A stretch of DNA of 64,000 bases from Pedobacter sp. Leaf176 (GTDB taxonomy: Bacteria > Bacteroidota > Bacteroidia > Sphingobacteriales > Sphingobacteriaceae): the NCBI RefSeq assembly GCF_001424305.1, contig NZ_LMPD01000008.1:62001-126000 (forward strand). The letters are read 5' to 3'. The notes under the pieces were generated by a model. The model was not told the origin of the DNA. It was given only the letters and a program-made list of their open reading frames with translations, and did not search any database. The position numbers and the translations under genes are program-made. This document shows, piece by piece, positions 1 through 7,848 of the stretch; within the stretch, counting starts at the first letter, position 1, and each line of letters starts with the position of its first letter.

Positions 1-1
1 T

Positions 2-2680
2 ATTTACTTTGAGGCACCTACAAAAGGAAAGTATTTTGTTTATTATATGCCCTATAAAAATGAGGGGAGAAGTAATTATCCGAAAGGCGTTTATTTAAAA
101 GCAGATAATTATACATTAAATAATGCGAATAAGATTGCTATTAATGCGACTGCTTTGGAAATTCAATCCATCGATGCCTTTAATTCTTTTTATCCGATGG
201 AAGTTATCGCAACCGCTAAGGAAACTGCTGCTGTAAAATCTAAAAATCAATCTGAAGCATTTATTGTATTTCCTGAGGATAGACTATTTCCGATTAAAAT
301 GCAAAATGATTTACCTTATCGCTGGATTCAGAAAGGCGTTTCTAATACGTTTTCCGGTTCAGCTAAAAAGGGTGAAAATTATGCATTTCAATTTGGCGTT
401 TATGCTTTGAAGGATTTAAAAGACGTCAAAGTGTTCTTTGGTGATTTAAAGTCATCAACAGGAAAAATAATTTCTGCAAAATACATCAACTGTTTAAATA
501 CCAATGGAATAAGCTACGACAACAAACCTTTAACAAAAACAGTAAACGTTGCTACAGGAAAAGTGCAAGCCATGTGGATTACGGTTGATGTTCCAAGAAC
601 AACATCAGCGGGGATTTACACTGGCAGGTTCGCAGTGAAATCTAATGGGAAATCAAAAAATATTGATGTAAAATTAACAGTTGGAAATGACGTTCTTGCG
701 GATGCCGGCGTTGGCACACCAGATAAACAGACACGCCTGACCTGGTTAAATTCGGCAATGGCGCAGGCAAATACAGTTGTTGCACCCTACACACCACTAA
801 AAGTTGAGGGAAATGTGATTTCTTTATTGGGCAGAAAGTTCGAAATCAACGCCGATGGCTTTCCAAGGCAAATTCAAACTTTCTTTAATCCGGAAATGAC
901 TGGTTATACTGAAAAACCAAATAATATTTTGTACGAACCTATTCATTTTCATTTTTACAATACATCAAAAATTCAGGAGAAATTTGTTAATGGCAATTTT
1001 CAAATTACGAGCAAAGAAGCGGGAATGGTCAAGTGGACTGCAACCAGTACTTCTGAGAATCTGAAAATGGATATAGAGGGTTCACTTGAATTTGATGGTT
1101 ATGTACATTATGTGGTTAAAGTAACCGCACTAAAGGATATCGATTTCAGTAACGTAGATTTTCACATCCCGTTTGAAAAAGGTTCAACGAAATACTTAAT
1201 GGGATTGGGTGAAAAAGGTGGACTGAGGCCTGATACCGTAAAATGGAAGTGGGATGTTGCACATAAAAACCAGGATGCGGTATGGATCGGTAATGTAAAT
1301 GCAGGCTTGTATTACAACTTAAGAGATGAGCATTATCTTCGTCCGCTGAATACCAATTTCTACTTGCAGAAGCCTTTATTTCTTCCAAAATCGTGGGGAA
1401 ATGATGGTAAAGGTGGAATTCAGATCAACGTGAAAGGGAGCTCAATGCTTGCTGATAATTTTACCGGAGCACGAACCATGAAAAAAGATGATGAGCTTTA
1501 TTACAATTTCAATTTGTTGATAACACCTTTCCATCTGCTAGACACCGACTTTCAGTGGAGCAATCGTTTTTACCATAAATATGGAAATTTAGATTCTATT
1601 AAATCGGCAGGGGCCACGGTAATCAACATTCATCATGCCACGCCTATAAATCCATGGATAAATTATCCTTTCATCGAATGGAAAAAGATGAAAAGCTATA
1701 TCGACGAAGCGCACAGCAAGGGTTTGAAAGTTAAGATTTATAACACTGTACGTGAACTTTCTAATCATGCTTATGAATGGCCTGCACTGCGTAGTTTGGG
1801 TACAGAAGTTTATTCACCAGGAAAGGGTGGGGGTTTTAGCTGGTTACAAGAGCATTTGGATTCTAACTACATTGCCGCCTGGTTTGTACCCGAAATTAAA
1901 GACGCTGCAATCATAAACAGCGGTATGAATCGCTGGCATAATTATTATGTGGAGGGTATGAATTGGCTGGTTAAGAATGTTGGTATCGACGGTGTTTACC
2001 TTGATGATGTCGCTTTTGATAGGATAACAATGAAGCGGATCAAGCGTGTATTAACGCAAGATAATCACCCGGGAATTATCGATTTACATTCAGCAAATCA
2101 GTACAATAAAAACGATGGATTTAACAATAGCGCCATTTTATATTTGGAACATTTTCCTTATTTAAATCGCTTATGGTTTGGCGAATATTTTGATTATCAG
2201 AAGAATAATTCCGATTTCTTTTTAACTGAGATCAGTGGAATTCCATTTGGTGTAATGGGCGAAATGCTTCAGGACGACGGCAATCCATGGCGGGGAATGA
2301 TTTACGGCATGACAAGCCGATTAGGATGGTCGGAAAAAAGCGACCCGAAACCGTTATGGAGCGCTTGGGATGATTTTGGAATTCAAGGCTCAGAAATGAT
2401 TGGCTGCTGGAGTGAAAACTGTCCGGTTAAAACAGATAATCGGAAAGTTTTGGCTACAGTTTATAAGCATAAGAATAAAACGATGGTTGCATTGGCAAGT
2501 TGGGATGAGACTGATGTTAAAGTCAATTTAATTATCGATTGGGGCAAGTTAGGTTTGAGTGCTGAGAAAGTTAAAATTTCAGCGCCAGGTATTGATAAGT
2601 TTCAGGCTGCAGGAAATTATCTGGAAGGAAAATCAATTCCTATTGAAAAAGGCAAAGGATTGATATTGATTTTCGAATAA
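2..2680 (+). CDS. GH123-N (DUF6067)-like glycoside hydrolase, 5'-truncated by window edge
   Basis: The frame is open to base 2, so the gene starts upstream of the window; about 892 residues are visible and the natural stop is at 2680. The first ~500 residues are beta-rich with no clear catalytic motif. The C-terminal part looks like a TIM barrel: HHATPINPW near 1630, then DGVYLDD near 1988, an acidic motif common at barrel-strand ends of glycosidases. A short beta domain typical of the C-terminus of such enzymes follows. I recall this architecture as the Bacteroidota family whose N-terminal part is called DUF6067 or GH123_N. The substrate cannot be read from sequence. The first ATG in the window (47) is internal and is not the start. 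The gene converges with the GMC small subunit across a palindromic repeat. Confidence 0.65.
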   Translation: MYFEAPTKGKYFVYYMPYKNEGRSNYPKGVYLKADNYTLNNANKIAINATALEIQSIDAFNSFYPMEVIATAKETAAVKSKNQSEAFIVFPEDRLFPIKMQNDLPYRWIQKGVSNTFSGSAKKGENYAFQFGVYALKDLKDVKVFFGDLKSSTGKIISAKYINCLNTNGISYDNKPLTKTVNVATGKVQAMWITVDVPRTTSAGIYTGRFAVKSNGKSKNIDVKLTVGNDVLADAGVGTPDKQTRLTWLNSAMAQANTVVAPYTPLKVEGNVISLLGRKFEINADGFPRQIQTFFNPEMTGYTEKPNNILYEPIHFHFYNTSKIQEKFVNGNFQITSKEAGMVKWTATSTSENLKMDIEGSLEFDGYVHYVVKVTALKDIDFSNVDFHIPFEKGSTKYLMGLGEKGGLRPDTVKWKWDVAHKNQDAVWIGNVNAGLYYNLRDEHYLRPLNTNFYLQKPLFLPKSWGNDGKGGIQINVKGSSMLADNFTGARTMKKDDELYYNFNLLITPFHLLDTDFQWSNRFYHKYGNLDSIKSAGATVINIHHATPINPWINYPFIEWKKMKSYIDEAHSKGLKVKIYNTVRELSNHAYEWPALRSLGTEVYSPGKGGGFSWLQEHLDSNYIAAWFVPEIKDAAIINSGMNRWHNYYVEGMNWLVKNVGIDGVYLDDVAFDRITMKRIKRVLTQDNHPGIIDLHSANQYNKNDGFNNSAILYLEHFPYLNRLWFGEYFDYQKNNSDFFLTEISGIPFGVMGEMLQDDGNPWRGMIYGMTSRLGWSEKSDPKPLWSAWDDFGIQGSEMIGCWSENCPVKTDNRKVLATVYKHKNKTMVALASWDETDVKVNLIIDWGKLGLSAEKVKISAPGIDKFQAAGNYLEGKSIPIEKGKGLILIFE

Positions 2681-2763
2681 ACGTCATTTCGACTGGAGCA
2701 AGGCGGAATGGAGAAATCTTTGAACCCATCTGGAAAGATTTCTCCGCTTCGATCGAAATGACG
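2681..2763. repeat. REP-like bipartite palindromic repeat between convergent genes
   Basis: Two nested inverted repeats are visible: CGTCATTTCGA (2682-2692) pairs with TCGAAATGACG (2753-2763), and GGAGAAATCTT (2710-2720) pairs with AAGATTTCTCC (2735-2745). Both arms are perfect. The element fills the gap between two gene ends facing each other, so it could end transcription in both directions. I recall near-identical dispersed repeats in Pedobacter genomes; that is memory, not a search. Confidence 0.75.
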
Positions 2764-2774
2764 ACTTAGCTTAG

Positions 2775-3407
2775 CTAAATCTTCACATTCTGCATGCCAT
2801 ATTGCTTCAGAACATCATCAGGAACGCCAGCCCATTGGTTTGGAGAATTTCCAACATAGCCGATGTCTTTTACGCCAATTTCACTCGTGTAAAAACCTGA
2901 TGCTGTTAAATCTCTCATTCTATTGAAAAATGCCACGCCGGCCTGCATCTCGGGTCTGGCCTTTTCAGGGTAAGCAATTTCATCAACGATTGATAATTGA
3001 TTGCTTTGTGAAAGTTCGACAAAGGATTTCTGAAATTTATTGAAGCTGTAAATATCCAGCCATTTCAAGCCACCACGCATTGGCACTTTGTGTTCTGGAA
3101 TATCCTTTACAATAAACTCGATAAATTCAGGGACTTTTGCATCAGAAGCGCTTCCCGAAACATCATCTTTAGGGATGATAATATCGGCTAAAACTGTAAT
3201 CGTGGCCATTTCGTGCTTATCGAAAAAGGTTTCGGATTTAAGTTTTTTATCCCTATCCATTTCCCATTGCTCTCTGCCGGCTTCTTTTGTTGTTTCGGCA
3301 GGCGCGGCAACTTCGGTTTTGGTTTCAGGTTGTTTACAGGCTTCAACCAGTACTGCCGTACTCAGGGCCGTTAAGCCCAAAGCCTTTATGGAATCTCGTC
3401 TGTTCAT
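2775..3407 (-). CDS. Gluconate 2-dehydrogenase subunit 3 family protein
   Basis: A 210-residue protein with a twin-arginine-type signal (RR at residues 3-4, then a short hydrophobic stretch) and Cys24 at a possible but atypical lipobox (LVEAC). The body carries the features of the gluconate 2-dehydrogenase small subunit family: FFDKHEMATITVLADIIIPKD, which is the usual opening of the domain, and VPEFIEF. These subunits accompany membrane or periplasmic GMC-type flavoprotein dehydrogenases. The gene starts 1 nt after the stop of the GMC oxidoreductase upstream, so the two are surely co-transcribed and probably form one complex, exported by Tat. A cytochrome c subunit, present in classic three-subunit enzymes, is not next to them. 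The substrate is unknown. Confidence 0.85.
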   Translation of the reverse strand: MNRRDSIKALGLTALSTAVLVEACKQPETKTEVAAPAETTKEAGREQWEMDRDKKLKSETFFDKHEMATITVLADIIIPKDDVSGSASDAKVPEFIEFIVKDIPEHKVPMRGGLKWLDIYSFNKFQKSFVELSQSNQLSIVDEIAYPEKARPEMQAGVAFFNRMRDLTASGFYTSEIGVKDIGYVGNSPNQWAGVPDDVLKQYGMQNVKI

Positions 3408-3408
3408 A

Positions 3409-5145
3409 TTATATGTTTTGTTTTTTCTTTTGTGCCAAAATATATTCTGCTGTTCTCATTGATAAGGCGAGGATTGTCCAGGTTGCATTTTTATCACCCT
3501 GTTGTACGAAAGGACCAGCATCAACGACAAATAAATTTTTACAATCGTGTGCCTGGCAATACTTATTTAAAGCTGACTTTTTAGGGTCGTCGCCCATACG
3601 GATGGTACCAACTTCATGTATAATTTTTCCTGGATTCAGCAAACCGTAGTTCGTATCTGCACCGTGAATTTCAGAAGTTACGACTGCGCCCATTTCTTTC
3701 ATAATGGATAAAAAAGTTTCCTGCATGTGTTTCGCTTGCAGAATTTCTTCCTTCGCCCATTTGTAATTAAATCTTAAAACCGGAATGCCATATTTATCCA
3801 CCATGTTGGGGTCTATTTCGCAATAATTATCTTCGCGGGCGATTGCAGTTCCACGACCAGCCATGCCCACACTTGTTCCATAGAAGCGTCTATAATCATC
3901 TTTTAAAGACTTACCATAACCGCCCGCTTCTTTTTTCTTGCCATTTCTGTCGGGAACCATGCCGTTAATTGATTCAACACCTCCGCCAAAACCGTAAGAT
4001 GGCATACCCATCCCACCGCCATATTCAATGTGATAACCGCGAGGAAAATTCAATTTTTTGTTATCCAGCCACCAGGGCGAGTAAATATGCACACTTCCTA
4101 AACCGTCTTCGTTATAACGTTTTCTATCCATTAATTGAGGAAGAAAACCGTATACGCCGGCGCCAGTAGAATCGTGTAAATATTTTCCGACCACGCCGCT
4201 GCTATTTGCTAAGCCGCCAGGGTGTGCGGACGATTTTGAGTTCAATAAAATTCGGGCAGATTCGCAGGCACTGGCGCCTAAAATCACCAGTTTACCATTA
4301 ACCTGGTACTCTTGTAAATCTTTTCTATTTACATAAGAAACGCCTTTTGCCGTTCCATCTTTATCCGTAATTACTTCACGAACCATCGCATCAGTAATAA
4401 CGGTTAAATTACCTGTTTTTACTGCCGGAATCACCAAGCAAGAGGAAGCGGAAAAATCGCCATATACTTTACAGCTTCTTCCACACTGGCCGCAATAGAA
4501 GCAGGGCGCACGATCATTATTTCCTTTAATAGATTCGGTCATTACTGCGCCACGACCGGTAATTACTTTTACACCAGCTTTTTCTGCACCTTTTTTTATG
4601 AATAATTCATTTAACCTGGGTTTAGGCGGCTTCATAAAGATGCCATCAGGTTCATTTTCTAAACCCTCGGCGGTTCCATAAATACCGATCATTCGGTCAA
4701 CTTTATCGTAGAACGGCTTTACGTCATTATAGGTGATTGGCCAGTCGTCGGTTAAGCCGTCGGTTGGCTTAAAATCCTGTGGCCCCATTCTTAAGGAAAT
4801 TCTTCCCCAGTGATTGGTACGGCCACCAAGCATCCTCGATCGAAACCACTCAAATTCGGTTTTATTTTTTTGAGTGTAAGGCTCGCCTTCCAACTCCCAT
4901 CCACCATAAGAGGCATCGAAATCGCCAAACGGGCGGACGGTGCCGGCACCACGTCTGGGCGATTCCCAGGGCCATTTCAATTGATGAGAATCTAACCTCG
5001 GGTCGAAATATTGCCCCGCTTCGAGCATTAAAACTTTTTGGCCAGCGTTTGCAAGTACATACGCTGCCATGCCGCCACCTGCGCCAGAGCCAACTACAAT
5101 GGCATCATAAACAATTGGCGATTTTTTTATCTGAAATTCACTCAT
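3409..5145 (-). CDS. GMC family FAD-dependent oxidoreductase
   Basis: A 578-residue glucose-methanol-choline family flavoprotein. The FAD-binding Rossmann motif GSGAGGG is at residues 19-25, followed by the acidic residue of LEAG that binds the ribose. A Cys-rich segment, FYCGQCGRSCK, lies near residues 213-225, as in gluconate dehydrogenase-type members. The C-terminal GMC domain has HEVGTIRMGDD and ends with the conserved DAGPFVQQGDKNATWT region. It probably oxidises a sugar, sugar acid or polyol in the periplasm. It has no Tat signal of its own, so export together with the RR-bearing small subunit (1 nt downstream) is likely. It is divergent from the methyltransferase gene at 5408. The exact substrate is not determinable. 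Confidence 0.88.
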   Translation of the reverse strand: MSEFQIKKSPIVYDAIVVGSGAGGGMAAYVLANAGQKVLMLEAGQYFDPRLDSHQLKWPWESPRRGAGTVRPFGDFDASYGGWELEGEPYTQKNKTEFEWFRSRMLGGRTNHWGRISLRMGPQDFKPTDGLTDDWPITYNDVKPFYDKVDRMIGIYGTAEGLENEPDGIFMKPPKPRLNELFIKKGAEKAGVKVITGRGAVMTESIKGNNDRAPCFYCGQCGRSCKVYGDFSASSCLVIPAVKTGNLTVITDAMVREVITDKDGTAKGVSYVNRKDLQEYQVNGKLVILGASACESARILLNSKSSAHPGGLANSSGVVGKYLHDSTGAGVYGFLPQLMDRKRYNEDGLGSVHIYSPWWLDNKKLNFPRGYHIEYGGGMGMPSYGFGGGVESINGMVPDRNGKKKEAGGYGKSLKDDYRRFYGTSVGMAGRGTAIAREDNYCEIDPNMVDKYGIPVLRFNYKWAKEEILQAKHMQETFLSIMKEMGAVVTSEIHGADTNYGLLNPGKIIHEVGTIRMGDDPKKSALNKYCQAHDCKNLFVVDAGPFVQQGDKNATWTILALSMRTAEYILAQKKKQNI

Positions 5146-5383
5146 TAATTTGGTTTGGCTGTTAAATTTATCCTAAAATAATCTTTAATTGCATTAAACG
5201 AAAACCATTTGCCTTTTTGGAATCATTACTGATAACTTTTTTAATTGGTTAGCCCGCTTCTTGGCAATTACATCTTAGAAACGCTTTAAGCAGCAATACA
5301 TTACTAAACGTTGTTTATGCCCTTAAAAAAGTCGGCCGAGTGTTACATTATCAGTCATGGGGCGTTCTCTGAAGAAATTGATT

Positions 5384-5391
5384 TATCTTTG
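5384..5391 (+). promoter_or_regulatory. Bacteroidota -7 promoter box (TATCTTTG)
   Basis: A perfect TAnnTTTG box 16 nt before the ATG at 5408. No clear -33 TTTG is seen. It lies inside the longest open frame (first ATG 5357), so it argues that translation starts at 5408. Confidence 0.45.
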
Positions 5392-5407
5392 TTGCTTTAA
5401 TTTTACG

Positions 5408-6595
5408 ATGGTATTTTCAGAACAGATTGAACAATTTATCTCGGCTTTGCAAGCTAGTTTAACTTCAGAGAAGTTTGCTAAAATCTCTTTAGGGAATTAT
5501 AAAGGAGATGAAGAAGGCCTGAAGCAAATTCTGGTTAGAAAAGTCATTATTAAGCGAGAAGATAAGCTGGCTTTCACATTTCGCTACAAAACACGTGATT
5601 TGGTGAAAAACTTTTCTATAAGTGAGGGCATTAAGCTCGTTGCTGAACATTTGCATGCCGGATTTAATATAGGAACACTCTTTACAGCGGACAAGGACTT
5701 GATTCTTGAACAGTTAAATAGCGGTAAGGTTGTATTAAGGGAAATATCGGCATCAACCAGGGAGATTCCAAAGGCTACCCACGATAAAGAGAAAAGCAGG
5801 CTAATTAAAGCTGATTCGAAATCTTATTTAACTGAATTGAAAATTACCGACGGGGAAGGGAAAGTTTTCAAAAATGCGCAGGACAAATTCCGCCAAATAA
5901 ATCACTACATCGAAATTTTAAGTTCTCTGATAAAAGAGTTACCAGAGGGAACGATTAAAAATGTTGTAGATATGGGCTCTGGAAAGGGCTATTTAACCTT
6001 TGCTTTGTATGATTATCTACATTCGGTTTTGAAGTTAAATGCTGAAGTTGTTGGTGTAGAGTACCGCCAGGATATGGTAAACTTATGCAATGAGGTTGCT
6101 GAAAAGTCGGGCTTTCGGCACTTAAATTTCGTACAGGGAACAATTGAAGACTATGAAGCGGAGCATCTTAACCTGTTAATTGCACTTCACGCCTGCGATA
6201 CGGCAACAGACGACGCAATTTTTAAGGGAATTAAAGCGAATGCCGAATTAATCGTTGTTGCCCCTTGTTGCCATAAACAAATCCGCAAAGAAATTGAGCG
6301 CAACAAAGTAAAAAATGACGTTTCCTTTTTAACAAAGTACGGTATTTTCTTAGAACGCCAGGCGGAGATGGTTACCGATGGAATCCGAGCTTTGATTTTA
6401 GAATATTTTGGTTATAAAACGAAAGTATTCGAATTTATTTCTGATGCGCATACACCAAAAAATGTTTTAGTGGTCGGAATTAAGGGTAAAGAAAAGGACA
6501 CAAAAAACAAAGAGGAAATTCTCCAGAAGATTAAAGAAAGTAAAGAATACTTTGGCATTGGTTATCATCATTTAGAGCGGCTTTTAAACCTATAA
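5408..6595 (+). CDS. Class I SAM-dependent methyltransferase (Methyltransf_32-like)
   Basis: A 395-residue protein when read from the ATG at 5408; the frame runs 17 codons further up, but the -7 box at 5384 lies inside that extension. SAM-binding motif I is VVDMGSGKGYLTF near residue 185, then an acidic end of strand 2 (VVGVEYR). The later signature HACDTATDDAI (near 260) and VVAPCCHKQIR (near 284) is the pattern of the Methyltransf_32 group that includes METTL25 and GSTCD-like proteins. The N-terminal 180 residues are a separate unassigned domain, probably for substrate recognition. RNA or ribosomal substrates are known for some relatives, but the target here is unknown. No operon partner. 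Confidence 0.8.
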   Translation: MVFSEQIEQFISALQASLTSEKFAKISLGNYKGDEEGLKQILVRKVIIKREDKLAFTFRYKTRDLVKNFSISEGIKLVAEHLHAGFNIGTLFTADKDLILEQLNSGKVVLREISASTREIPKATHDKEKSRLIKADSKSYLTELKITDGEGKVFKNAQDKFRQINHYIEILSSLIKELPEGTIKNVVDMGSGKGYLTFALYDYLHSVLKLNAEVVGVEYRQDMVNLCNEVAEKSGFRHLNFVQGTIEDYEAEHLNLLIALHACDTATDDAIFKGIKANAELIVVAPCCHKQIRKEIERNKVKNDVSFLTKYGIFLERQAEMVTDGIRALILEYFGYKTKVFEFISDAHTPKNVLVVGIKGKEKDTKNKEEILQKIKESKEYFGIGYHHLERLLNL

Positions 6596-6678
6596 GTTTT
6601 TCAATTTCTAAAATCCGAAATTCAAAGCAGTCTTTATGTTAAGGGTTTCTAAATGATGAGCTCATGAGCGGATTGCCT

Positions 6679-7251
6679 TTAGATATAAATCCAAAGTAAT
6701 ACGGGCTTTTTCTTTGTTTTTAAAAGGTTGTCAATCTTTTTCATCGTTCCATCAGATAGAACCGGACACCCCGCACTTTGGCCGAATAAGGTTTGAGGAA
6801 ATATTTCCCGGTCAGGAACTGGCGTGTAGGAATGCAAAACCACAATTCTTTTAAAAGCATTATTGTTGGTTTCTTCTAACCCATCCATTTTGTAATGGAT
6901 GTTAATCCCCCAGTTACTGTAAGAACGACCTTTTACTTTATATTTTCCCAAAGACGTGCAGTTACTTCCAATTTTATTGCTAAACATTGGTTTTACCGGT
7001 GTACTACCACCGCCCACGCCATGGGCACAAAGTCCTGCTATGATGATTTCTTTTTGCTTAAAATTGTAAACAAAAATCCGGTTCTTCCCAGAGTGGATAC
7101 TCATGTCGATCATGATACAAACCGAAGTATCCATATTGTTTTTTTGGCAAAACGATAATGCGGTTTTGATTTTGGAATCACTCAGTTTATAGCTTGAAGC
7201 CGGTTTAAAGCTTAAGATCGCAAGTACCGCAAGTACTAAAAAAAATCTCAT
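6679..7251 (-). CDS. Murein L,D-transpeptidase catalytic domain family protein
   Basis: A 190-residue protein with an N-terminal signal peptide (cleavage near residue 20). It has the YkuD_2-type ending: a His at about residue 140 (VVLHSYTPVP) and FGQSAGCPVLSD with Cys162, matching the catalytic His and Cys of L,D-transpeptidase-like enzymes that cut or form 3-3 peptidoglycan bonds. It would act in the periplasm. The start is 14 nt after the stop of the DUF1304 gene upstream, so the two may share a transcript. Its own reaction (transpeptidase, carboxypeptidase or lipoprotein attachment) cannot be told from sequence. Confidence 0.82.
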   Translation of the reverse strand: MRFFLVLAVLAILSFKPASSYKLSDSKIKTALSFCQKNNMDTSVCIMIDMSIHSGKNRIFVYNFKQKEIIIAGLCAHGVGGGSTPVKPMFSNKIGSNCTSLGKYKVKGRSYSNWGINIHYKMDGLEETNNNAFKRIVVLHSYTPVPDREIFPQTLFGQSAGCPVLSDGTMKKIDNLLKTKKKPVLLWIYI

Positions 7252-7265
7252 TCTTTAAATTTATA

Positions 7266-7628
7266 CTACTTTAAATGCAATAGAATTAAAGCAACCAAAG
7301 CCGGAATCGACTGTACATAAAGAATCTTTTTACTTGCGGTTGCCGCACCGTAAATGCCGGCGATAATAACGCAACACAGAAAAAATATCGCGACGTAAAA
7401 TTTCCAATGTGGATCGCCTATGCATAATGACCAGATTAAACCGGCCGCTAAAAAGCCGTTATACAAGCCCTGGTTTGCTGCTAAAGTTTTTGTCGGTTTG
7501 AATAGTTCCTTCGGTATGGTTTTAAAAACCTTTGGCGCTTGAGTTGTCCAGGCGAACATTTCTAACCAAAGAATGTAAATGTGAATAATGGCAACTAAGC
7601 CGATTAGGATTTGTGCTGCTAATTGCAT
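7266..7628 (-). CDS. DUF1304 family integral membrane protein
   Basis: A 120-residue protein with four predicted membrane segments (about residues 5-25, 50-70, 75-95 and 100-118). It has the family hallmarks: HIYILWLEMFAW near the start and NQGLYNGFLAAGLIW in the middle. DUF1304 proteins are small inner-membrane proteins with no agreed function. It is the first gene of a two-gene unit with the L,D-transpeptidase-like protein, which does not by itself reveal its role. Confidence 0.88.
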   Translation of the reverse strand: MQLAAQILIGLVAIIHIYILWLEMFAWTTQAPKVFKTIPKELFKPTKTLAANQGLYNGFLAAGLIWSLCIGDPHWKFYVAIFFLCCVIIAGIYGAATASKKILYVQSIPALVALILLHLK

Positions 7629-7817
7629 AGTGTACGTATTTGGTATTGAAGATACAATAAAATCCTGAAGTAATTCTATGCAGGATTTCGTTTCAGCATA
7701 TCACTATATTTTGTTAACATCAAAGTTTGGTTAATTATTCTTGGATAACCTGTTTTTCGGCTTAAATAAGACACCTTTTTTACACGGATGAATAGCAAAA
7801 TACAACATCGTTTTTCC

Positions 7818-7825
7818 TACCTTTG
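7818..7825 (+). promoter_or_regulatory. Bacteroidota -7 promoter box for gcvP (TACCTTTG)
   Basis: A perfect TAnnTTTG box 23 nt upstream of the gcvP ATG. A -33 TTTG is not obvious at the usual distance. The 220 bp upstream gap shows no glycine-riboswitch-like fold that I can recognise. Confidence 0.5.
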
Positions 7826-7848
7826 CACGAAATTATTATTCATACCGC

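Noticed and set aside
1146-1388. 80-codon minus-strand frame
   Set aside because: Opposite the DUF6067-like glycosidase, no recognisable protein.
3088-3649. Two overlapping plus-strand frames of 120-124 codons
   Set aside because: They run opposite the GMC subunits and resemble no protein; the minus-strand genes have clear family motifs.
7629-7848. Glycine riboswitch before gcvP
   Set aside because: I found no tandem aptamer-like folds; a -7 box lies 23 nt before the ATG, leaving hardly any leader for a riboswitch.
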